From Apostichopus californicus (taxonomy: Eukaryota > Echinodermata > Holothuroidea > Aspidochirotida > Stichopodidae): a stretch of DNA of 64,000 nucleotides. Shown here piece after piece: positions 27,701-39,700 of this stretch. Numbering within the stretch: the first letter of the stretch is position 1; each line of letters begins with the position of its first letter. A model generated the notes under the pieces. That model was not told the DNA's origin. It made no database searches and was given only the letters and a program-made list of their open reading frames with translations. The stretch is taken from assembly GCA_020650975.1 (NCBI GenBank), contig JAIPMN010016480.1, forward strand, positions 9,297 to 73,296, given 5' to 3'. A program made the translations under genes and the position numbers.

Positions 27701-30700
27701 AAACAGAAAGAAGTTAAATTATCTGAATGAATTGGTTTTCCCCAGTTTTTTGTAATCCCTGTAGCTACAGAATTCACACATTTTGATGTAGTTCATTACC
27801 TTCACCATATGGAAATTTTATTTCAAATTATTAAAGTAAATGGAAAAATTGTTTAAATTTCCCGATTTTACATTTGCATTTGATTAATACTAAAATGACC
27901 AAAAAGGTGTCCAAAAAATGAAATGTTGTAGAATAAATTTTGTCAATCACCTCCTCGTTAACATAAAATTAGTAGAAAAGAGTCTAGTAGGAGGAGGTCT
28001 TAGTTTGATCAAATGCCATCTGACTTTTATGTAATACTCTGTAGATTTATTAAAACTTGGCCACCAAACACAAAATCTACTTTGACAATATTAAGTAAAT
28101 AAATTAATTATTTAAATGGATTATATTGTAAAGGCTTTTGATATGACACTGCCCTTTCAACAGGTCCATTTGAAGACTGTTTGGACGTGGTTGACCCCTC
28201 TCCTTACTACGGTGGTTGTATCTATGACCTCTGCTACACCCTTCCCGACGACGACCTCCTCTGTGCTAGTCTGACCGCTTACGCACAAGCTTGTCGAGAG
28301 GCGGGAGTTACCCTCAGAGACTGGAGGAGTGATGTCAGTCAATGCCGTGAGTACCCAACATTTAATCCCTATTATACAAACAAAAATACAGCAGACCGGA
28401 TATTTAATATTTCTAAACAATATCAATCATAATTTATCTAACAAATATAGACAATTGTAAGCTCATCAAATCATATTAAGCATAATATTAATGTTTGAGA
28501 TTTGATTCTAAAAATGATATAAGCCCTTCATATTTGGTCTGTTTCAACTTACGAGAATGAATTGATAGATGACCATCATCTTTTCTCACAATATGTGATA
28601 TTTTGAAACTTTTACAGCAATCGCTTGTCCCAGCAGTACTGTTTATGACTTCTGTGGGCCGGCCTGTCCAGCTACCTGTGTGGACCGTGATGGTCCCAGT
28701 GACTGTCAAACTTCTCATTGCAAGGAGACCTGTAGTTGCCCTGATGGTCAGGTACTGGACGGTAACCAATGTGTCTTTACCTACCAGTGTGGATGCCCAA
28801 TGGACAATGGACAATATCTATCAGTGAGCTTGTTTGCAAATCTTCTATGTTATATTTGTTGGTATTATCACTTTTATGCTGACATTTGGAATATTTAAAT
28901 GTTATAGATTCATTTACTGCCATTAGAAAAAAGCTAAAAAATGTTTGAATGAGATTATATTGTTTGTCATTAACTAATCACAAAGTTTCAGTCTTTTTGT
29001 GATTCAATGGTTGAGTGGTTTTAAGAACTAATAAAGTACCATCCCCCTCTCATTCATGAGGTCAGGTAATACCAATTTAATTAGATTCCATCTCAGTGAA
29101 GTACATTCCCAAGACCATTAAACTCTGGGAGTGTCCATAACTGTATAGGCATGCTCTTAGCATGGTCTATAACGAGACTTTCACACAATGAATGTAAAAT
29201 TGACATTTACTTAATAATCCCAGAATATCCTTCCAAGAGTTTGTGAACATAATTTTCTCATTATTAAAGTAATATCAATAATATCCGATCCTCAAATCAG
29301 CTACTGCTCCATGTACCTAAGTGGAAGCTCAAGTCATTTGGTCAAAGATCATTCTCTAATGCCGCTCCTACTCTTTGGAACCCACTTCCACTGCACATCA
29401 AGTCGGCACCCAACGTTAACATTTTCAAAAACAGACTCAAAACTTATCTATTTTTGACTGCCTTCCCTGAGCACTTGCGCCACTGAGCATTGGTTTTCCT
29501 CTGGATATTGGTGCTATATAAATTTGCATTTATTATTATTATTATCATCGTGGAAGATGAAGTTAGAAACAGGGACACTTCATGTGACTTTACTTGGATT
29601 GCAATTTAGTAGACGGACTCACAACATTAAATGTTGTTACCCTTACAGCCTGGTGAAGAGTACACAGACCCAGACTGCAGCAGTAGGTGTTCTTGTACTG
29701 ACGGTGTACTGACATGTGATCCACTCTCTTGTGACACCAATTCTGCCTGTGGAATCAAGAACGGAGTAAGAGATTGCTACTGTAATGATGGATACACGGG
29801 AGATGGACAGACTTGTACCGAAGGTGAGTTTTTGTCATCACTTAAAATGAAGATTACTCAGTTCCTCTTACCTTATTTTTGCTTAGTTTAGTGAACCCCA
29901 ATAATCAGAAAGATGCGCAGTAAGATCGGTTGATACCTTATCTGTTTGATAGTTGTGAATAACCTCAAGCCTTGTATCATGCCTTCTTTTGTCTATAAGT
30001 ATTCAGAAAAATTGCAGGATAGTCATTAACTTTATTTTTTGCTCCAACTGACTGACCATGTTCTCAAATACTGAATGAGGTGCAGGAGACCCATGCAACT
30101 GTGTTAAGAGAACAAGTTTCACATTATTTTCCAATATTATCAAAAAATGTAATTTTAAGTTTGGTTTGGGAATGGATATTACCAGGGACAGACTGGAGAA
30201 TAAATTTCTACTGGTTCAATGATCCAGCTGGTGGCATTGATGTGTTTAATCTCTTTTGCAATCAAGCGGGAATCATGAACTTTGACACCTCATCCTTTTT
30301 TCTTTTTTTTCTTTTTTTCTCTTTTTTTAGTATCGTTTAGTATGGGTGTTTTTTATATTGTTGCTTTTACATTTTTTGCCTTATTGGTTCTTTATATTTA
30401 ATATTTTGGTTTTTGTTACTATTTGTTTTTAGGTTTTACATTTGTAAAGCGCTTTGAGCAGCTTTGCTGATTATGCGCATCATCGCACCAGTTTGGAACT
30501 TATAAGCTGGTCTGTCAATCTTGAAAGATGATTTTGATAGGAAAGATGTACTTATTAGCATATTTGAAATGTTTATGTGAATGTCTTTGCATCATTCTGT
30601 TTAGATTCTGGTATCTGTTACATCTGGGGTGACCCTCACTACCAGACCTTTGATGGTCATAATTATGACTTCCAAGGAGGATGTGATTACACCTTAGTGA

Positions 30701-33700
30701 GAGATTGTCTGGATGAAACATTCCATCTGGTGGCCAAACACAAGAAAGAGAAACATGGCAAACACAGCACAGAGATGAAGGAATTGTTATTTTACTACGA
30801 CGACAAAGAATACAAACTGAAGGATTCTAAGAAGGTCTACATCGACGGTCACAGCGTTAAACTACCCTACGATGGACCAGAGGGAGTGCATATAGAGAAA
30901 CTTCACTCAAGTTTGGTAAGAGCTGAAAATATCTCTGATGTGGCAGGTAGTAGAAAATACTAGAAAGAGGCAAAAGTCTTCCAAAATAATATTTTTAAAA
31001 ACATTACTGAATTGAAGCATTTTTAATTAAAAGATCTACTTTCAGCAGTGGTCATTTTACCACAAAATAAACTGCCATATGTCCTGTTTGTGATTAATTT
31101 TGAATGTCAGCTAAATTAAAGTTTTCAGTACACAAGAAATCTTAAGTTATGGTATATTCAAATCTGATAACAGATTTTTAAAACTTTAATAAAATGAATA
31201 TATATTCCAAAGCAAAGAAAGACTGACCCTTACTCGATATACAGAATTGTCGTAGCAGATTTTATCAAGGATTTAGTCTGCTTTGCATCTAAGAATTGGG
31301 ACAGGAAGGAACTTTATGAGCTGGATGAATTACTTAGGTTGGTATTGAACTATGCATTAGTTTGAAGGCTCTATCTATGAGGAGGTAAAATATGATAAGT
31401 GTCCAAAAAAATACCTTGAAAATAGACAAATGATGCGATTATAGTCAGTCACAAGCTGTGTTACCAGACGAAGGAATAAAATATAAGAGAAACCTTTACT
31501 TTTTATTATAATATAGATTTTGACTACCAACATTGGTGTTTATGTCATCTTCGACAAACACCACGACACCCACGTTGGCGTACCCACCAGCTACAGGAAC
31601 AACCTCTGTGGTCTCTGTGGAGACTTTGACGGCTCAGCAGACAACGAGTACACCCTTCCTGATGGAAGCATGGTAAGGATTACGTTGTTTGATTCGACAA
31701 TAATTGGAGAGCTATATTAGTAAGCCTGGATGTATTATTATGCCTAGTGGAGACTTGTTATTACACAACAATTACTTAACAGGAGATCTTGAACAGATGA
31801 ACAAACAATGCAAGCTCAGTTGATAACAAAAATTGGACACTAAGAGTGAAAATTCTTTTACTTATTAGAATGGAAAGGTTTCAATGATTTTCATGGTACT
31901 GTTTGCTGTTTGTTATCTTTAGCAAAGAATGAATTATTAACATTTTAGTATCTTTTTCATTGCACAGACGACTATCGTAGCTGATTTTGGTAACAGCTGG
32001 ACGGTGGGCGGTGGCAAAGACTGTGAACCTGACCCTGGCACCGGTGATGAATGTGACAAACACGATGAAAAGGATGCAGAAAAACTCTGTAAAGACATCA
32101 GCTACAAGAACGGTAGGTTACTACAAAGATTCCTCGTTAGAACACAACTACAGATGAAGGCTTTCTTGAAATTAATTAAAAACTGTTAATTTATCAAACT
32201 TTCTTAACTTAAAAACAAATCAAATGAGTAAAGTACTTTGTAGTACAGTAAACCTTACAGTGCCTAGGAGCCCCAACTCTCAAGGGGCCTCCATGGTAAC
32301 AGGGTATCTGTGAACATTTTCAGGCTAGACATACCTACTTTCTTATCTTTTGAAGGGTTCTGCCTCACCCTGCCAAGCTTAATGCAGGGGGTGGGGGTGG
32401 GGGAGGTAAGCATGTCTCCTATGAGCCATGGAGGGTGTTAATCCACCACTGTGTTCAAACCGTGTATTGAGTATGGTTAAATCTTTATCGTAACCAGTGA
32501 TTAGACCGACTAATCTTTTAAGCCTTTTAGGGTCATGTTGGGCTAGATCCCAACTTGGGCCACCCTCACACATCCTTGAAAACAATTAAGCTAGGGGTAT
32601 CATTCTATTTCTTACAATGCATGTGAAGCATGGTAAATTATTTCCTTGTATGATACCTGAAATAACCAGTTTCTTTTAGTTCATCACTGTTTAACCATAC
32701 TTTCATCCTTCAGGTCCTTTCAAGGATTGCCATGACTTTGTAAATCCAGATCCATTCTACGATGCCTGCGTACAGGACATGTGCGAAGATCTTGATAACG
32801 ACGACCTCATATGTCAACACTTTGCTGAGTACGCCAGCGTCTGTAGGGCTCAGGGAGGAGATCCCGGAGACTGGAGGGAGGAAGAGGGAATATGTCGTAA
32901 GTTGTCCATCCTTTATTCAGCTCATGCATAGTTGAATGCAACATATATGTATCGTATTGCTTTCTACTTATTAATTGGTTCGCATAAAAGCAGTACAGCT
33001 CACACTTAGGAAATGCTGAGCTCGATTGTGCTTGATGAAAAAGTTCTGAAGTAGAAGAGCTGGCTCAAGTGTCCCCCTCACGTATGAAAGTGGTTCCAAG
33101 GAATGTGTAACCGAATCCACACTTCCAAAAGTGCCACAAAAAAAAAAAAAATACACAAAGAAAATGTGAAAATTTGTATTTACTATTAATTTTAATTTTA
33201 ATTTTAATAAAAAAAATATCATTCATTATTCTAATTAGATGTCTTGAAACTAAGGAAATCTTTTCCTCCTTCATTTTTGTATAATTTTCCCTTCAATATT
33301 ATTATTTTTTATTCATCTCAATATGAGATTTTTCTTGTGTTGTCTATTGCTTCTGTTAAGGAGAAAATAGTTTCTCTTCATTTTTGTAGCATATCAGAGC
33401 TACCAACTCTTGCCCTGTGCATAATTTAGTCCTCTAATTGTATTGTTTTTCTTTCCATTTTTGTAAATTAATTTCTTTCTTTGTTCATACTCTTGTTATT
33501 AAGGCTCTACCTGAACATTCATATCATCTTTATGGAATATTTGAGTTAATTATAGCCTGATTGTGATTCTAAGTTAAACACAATTTACCAATTATTCTCC
33601 CCAGCATTCACTTGTCCCCCTGGATTTATATACGACAGCTGTGCTACACCTTGCCCAGCGACCTGTTCCGATAGGAGAGCTCCCAAGAAGTGTAATATTC

Positions 33701-36700
33701 CAGGTTGCATAGAGACTTGCACATGTCCAAAAGGTCGCATCTTGGAGAACGACAGATGCGTTGGATGCAGTCGTTGTGGATGTACGACATCCAATGGGGA
33801 ATATGTTCCTGTAAGTACACAGAAACTGATTTCAAATTAAGTCACTTTTTCTTTTTTCGACTTACAGGCATACTCTCATGTACTTTGAAACAGCATTACA
33901 TTTTTCATCTTTTTTAAAAAAAATTGGGTGATATTTCTACCAAAATTATCTCTCATTATCTAGATATAGTCAGTTGCAATTGATGACTTGAAGGCACACT
34001 CTGCTTCCGTAGCATTTCGCCCTCAATTCTAGATAAAAGTAACAGCAATTACTTAACTGTCCCATTCAACTGCTCACGACTTCGGACGGCACTTCCTGTT
34101 GTCCAACAAAATTATTTAGTTGAACAAGTTGAACTATTTGAGACCATTTAAATTCTGCCCAGCTATTGTTTAAAGGAGATGATGGTACCATTTATTACAA
34201 GCAATAAGATGGGGCTTGTCAAAAGTTGTAGCAGCATGGCCAGTGGCCTGCACAGGATATCCAAGGTATTGGGGTGGGGGGGTGGTCAACCAAAAGTAAA
34301 AATACTATTGATTTTAGGCATGTGGATGAAAAGGGTATGTACACTTGGAGCAGTGGTCCAATTCTTTCCCTGGCTGAATGTAAAGAAAAAACCAACAGGA
34401 CATTTCCCCAGTTGATACTGGAAGGTTGGGGGGCCATGGCCTCCCAGCCCCCACCCCCTTTGAGCATGCCAATGATCATTGCTACATCTAAGGTGGTGTT
34501 CTCATGCAGGAGGATTTTGTGTGCTCCCTTTTGCCTTGTTATTCCACAACAGGAAATTATGTTACGTAGAATAAATGGATAACATAGTTGTGACAGGCAG
34601 TGTCATTAGTCACCTTACAAGCCTATTTGACCTTTGACACTTTTCTTGCAGACTGGTGAAACTTACATCAATGAAAATTGTACAGAGTCATGTCACTGTA
34701 AGAAAGGTAAGCTGACATGCACCCCCATGTCCTGCGGAGACAACGAAATCTGTACGACGAGGAACGACGAAAGAGGTTGCTACTGTGACCATGGTTACGA
34801 ACTCATCGATGAGTCATGCCAGCGTGGTGAGTATTATTTTACATTTATGGTACCGAGGAAACTTTACCCAATCTTTGATGACTTTGGGTCTAGTCCAGAA
34901 GAAAGGACAAGTCTTGAATAAAAACTGAAATGCAAATATGCTATTAGTCTTGATTTAATTTGTAAGAAGTACCAATCAACATTGCCTTAAGATATTTCGT
35001 CACCATTGTAATACAAAAAATTTGAAACATGAATGGTCTGGTCAAATAAATGGGACATTTGGTCATTAAACTGAAACTCTTATCTTTTTTGATGAAAGTA
35101 TATTTTACTAATATTTTCATTTAACTTTTTTGTTTGGATTATTTCGTTAACGATATAATTAGTATTTATATGCAAATAAATAAGTGAAAAACTGACTTCA
35201 AGTGGGAAATCATGACAAGATCTTGAAAGAGAGACAAAACTGTTGGCTTTAATGGAATCCAAACCATGTCAATGTCAATTTTTGTTTGGATTATTTTGTT
35301 AACGATATAATTAGTATTTATATGCAAATAAATAAGTGAAAAACTGACTTCAAGTGGGAAATCATGACATGATTTTGAAAGAGAGACAAAACTGTTGGCT
35401 TGAACGGAATCCAACCCAGTGACCTCAGCAATTCAAGTCCAGTTCATTCAACTCAGCTATCTGGCCCTTATTCTGTGCTGGTCACTTTGTAATCAAGAAT
35501 AAATATTTATCATATTATGTAATATTTATTTTACTAAAGTTTTGACTTTTTCATCTTTCTCTTTTACAGCTCCTAGTGCTTGCATAATTTGGGGAGATCC
35601 ACATTACGTCACTTTTGACGAAGTTTCCTACAACTTCCAAGGTGACTGCGAATATACTCTCGTCAGAAATTGCGATAACAGCACGTCTACCCCCAGCTTC
35701 CATCTGACCTCCGACAACTTCAGGATCAACCCCTCCGACTCTGTCTCCTACCTCAGAGAGCTGAGACTGGAGTACAACGGAACAGAGTATGAGCTCCTCT
35801 CTGGAGGAGAAGTCAGGGTGAACGGAGTGGCGGTAACACCCCCGTACTATGATGGTATAGTCTACATCGACTACAGTGGTATGGATCTGGTAAGTTATGA
35901 ACTAAACAGCATATCCCAAGTTGGTAAAGTTAAACTAAATTAATTTTGATTTTCAAATTCAAAATTCACCGCACACACAAAGAATCATGCATCTCACTTT
36001 CTCAAATGTTTGTATCTCATATCCTGTTTTATACGAGCATGCAATTACCCTCATGGTTTAAATAAAGTTGATCTAATCTAATCTAATCTAAAGAGAAATA
36101 ATTACCTCAAATGGAATATTTTTGGAATGAATTGCTTTGTGAATAATGCCAACTTTTTTCCAATGCTTGAAATTTGAAGAATAGTTTCAAGAAAAGTTGC
36201 AAGGGACATAAATTGTACGGTGTTACTTTAATAATCTCTAAAGTTACTAAACAATACTAAATGTTCTAAGTTATTTCTGAAGGGAGCGGAAGAGAGATAT
36301 TACTTGTCATACCTCAGGATTTCCAATGATTCTGCCAAATTTGTTCATATTAATCTAATTTTTCTCTCTTTCTACAGTTTTTGGAAACTAACTTTGGCCT
36401 GCTTGTGTTCTACAATCTTGGATATGATGCAAGAGTAGAGATCCCCAGTGCCTTGATGGGTCTTGTCTGTGGACTCTGCGGTAACTATGACGAAGATAAC
36501 AACAATGAATACCAGTTACCGGATGGAAGTATGGTAAGTGGAATTTAAGCCTCAGATTAACCAGAAATGAAATCAGAGAATTCGAAAATGAAACTTCATT
36601 GGTCCGACTCTCAGCCTCATAGCTTGTTCAATGGATAAGGTCTATGAAAATAAAAATACAGCAATTAATTCATTCATTTCATTGAGAAAATTTCAATGTT

Positions 36701-39700
36701 GCAATATTCTGTGACTCTCACACTAGAAAAAACACATCAAGTTGCAAAATAATGTCTTCTCAAAATTGAAACCATTATATAAGTTTGAAAAATGTAAGCG
36801 ATTGTAAGAAAAAAAATTATTTTTGATGTCGATTACGGATGGGTGAAAATCACTTCTGAAGGATTGAACACAGTTCACAGTTATTAATGAACTCTGGTGT
36901 ATAAATCAAAACAAAACAAGCAAAAAATGTTGGGTGTTGTTCCTTTCATTTTAAGGGATAAGTTTAGAATTTGAACTTAAAATTATTTCATAATCAATCA
37001 CAGGACTAAAAAAAACAGATTTAGTGTTCGTCATTCACTCATTAATGAATGGAGAGTAAAATGTTATAGTTGATTTCTTTTTACTCTAATTGTAAAAACA
37101 TCATTGTTCATACATTTTATTTTTTTGCTACTTAATCTCTTTTTTTTTTAATTTATAGGCAATGACTGAAACGGACTTTGGCAACTACTGGCAAACTGGT
37201 GAACGGGAATGTATCCCTGACCCAGGACCCCTCGATCCATGTGACTCTGAGTCCCCCACTTTTGATCAAGCTCAAGACCTCTGCTATTATCTCATAGATA
37301 CTTCAGGTTAGAATCTATCTTTTTTGGTGTTTTTTCTTAGTTACTAGCCCACCAACAAGTTTGAGTTCACATGGCTTTCTAATGTTCACAGTGTAATCAA
37401 ATGTACATCCTCTGAAAAGAATCTTTGATATCTACCATGAATAAGGGAAATTACATATATTATTAATAATTTAAATATGATGAAAAAAGAAATCCTTTAT
37501 TGAGTTCTTGAAGTAAACAACTTAAATTTGATTGCAATCCTTACCTTTTCACTTTGGAGAAAATACCGCGTGTTTTCTTTTTGTAACTTTTCTATTTTGT
37601 AAATTATTTTGTCATTCTTATGAACCCTCCAGGTCCATTTGAAGACTGTTTGGATGTGGTTGACCCCTCTCCTTACTACGGTGGTTGTATCTATGACCTC
37701 TGCTACACCCTTCCTGACGACGACCTCCTCTGTGATAGTCTGACCACTTACGCACAAGCTTGTCGAGAGGCGGGAGTTACCCTAGGAGACTGGAGGAGTG
37801 ATGTCAGTCAGTGCCGTGAGTAACAACTAACATCATCTCTTTTGAACCTTTACATTTCAAAAATACCGCAAAAAATATATCTCTTGATTTAGGTGATGCA
37901 CCAGACCATAAGATCTTATGGATACACATTTTTGGAATTTTGGGGGGAATAATATGTTAACATGGTAACATAGCAATATGAATTACTTGACAATTGTCTC
38001 TGGAGATTTTCAGGATGTATTAGACAATACCCAACACCTGGTCTGTCTTCAGAAATGAATTACAGTTAAAACAAACCATCAATCCATCATGTGGTCTTGA
38101 AATGGAAATTACAGAATATTCTTTTCTAACAGTAGAAGGATTCAAAATGTTCTGTGTAGTTTAGGCGAGCTGGTGTGCAACCTAGTGACATGATGTAGAG
38201 TGAATTTCTTTTCCATGTTTATGATTGCTCAATAAAAACAAAGAAAAAAAAAAAAAAATCCTGTGATGTGTTTTAAGCCAGAAAGCAGATACTGCTGAAC
38301 CTCAACAATGAAAAAAGGAAAATATGTTACACATTTTGAAGGCACTCTGTACAAATGAGAGTGAAAACCATGTATGACCAGACATGAAAGACTAACAGTA
38401 ACATTCTAAACATGCTAACGCAGTCTTCATGTTATCACATCATTGCTAAGGAGTGACTATATATGCAATATTAAATACATTTTCTCCTCCTCTGAATATT
38501 ATTTATTTTTCCAAAATCAGCAATTACCTGCCCAAGTGGTATGACCTATGACCCCTGTGGACCTGCCTGTCCCCCTACCTGCTCTGACAGAAGTGGTTCG
38601 AGATATTGCCCGACAGACCATTGCACAGAGATGTGTGGTTGTCCTGATGGTCAGGTACTGGACGGGAACCGGTGTGTCTTTACCTACCAGTGTGGATGTG
38701 TGATGGAAGGTGGACTCTACCTTTCGGTAATACGGATTCATTTGTCTTGTTTCTTGTGGTTGCGTTTATCTAAAAACAAGTCGGCAAATATTGTAAAAAT
38801 ACTGGAAACTGTAAATCTTTAATAATCAACAACCTCCTGAATCCATGAATATAGTCACATCATTTTGTTGATTTTTTTTTTTCATTTTTTTTTTATTCCA
38901 GTATAAATATAAATTTATAAATAGGATAAGAAGTACATAAAGGAAACATTTATTACTTAAACTTCTTACTTAAAATCCTACAACGGACATTTACTTATTT
39001 TCTCTTCTGTTGTTTCTGATATAGCCTGGAGATGAATACACATATGACGACTGTAGCAGACGATGTTCCTGTATCGATGGTGAGCTGACCTGCGAAGCTA
39101 TGTCATGCGACACCAACGCCGATTGCGGTATTAAGAATGGAGTCCGCGACTGCTACTGTCGTGACGGGTTCAGCGGTGATGGCGAGTCTTGTACAGAGGG
39201 TAGGTGAACCTGTTAATTAAACAAAAAATGTGATTATCGGAGGATTCTTGCGATTCCTCTTAGAATTAAATCTAACTTCACTGATGAGGAATGAAAGCAA
39301 GTAAATCTGGTTCAATTGTGATGTAAGAGGAACTAAATGTAAGGCTTAATTTTTTTGGCAGATTTTGTATACTGATAAAGTGGAAAGAAGAACAATGAAT
39401 AGATACTAACAATTATCAAATTAGCAGATAGAGTCGTTTTGTTACAGAAATGACATAAGAGGTATGCCACTTTTTATTACAGATTCACATATTTTAGGGA
39501 AATATTCATTGCTGAAGGTACAAAGGAATTTTAAGCTGTTAAAATAGCCTCACCAGATGTTAATTTATAACAAAAATCTGAATTTTACTTGTAAATTATA
39601 CAAAGTGTCAAAGGTTTGTTTTGAAAGAAATGCTACAGAACTTTTTGAAGAAAAATCTTCCATTGTTACATTAATTCTTCTAGCTAACAATAGTTTATTT

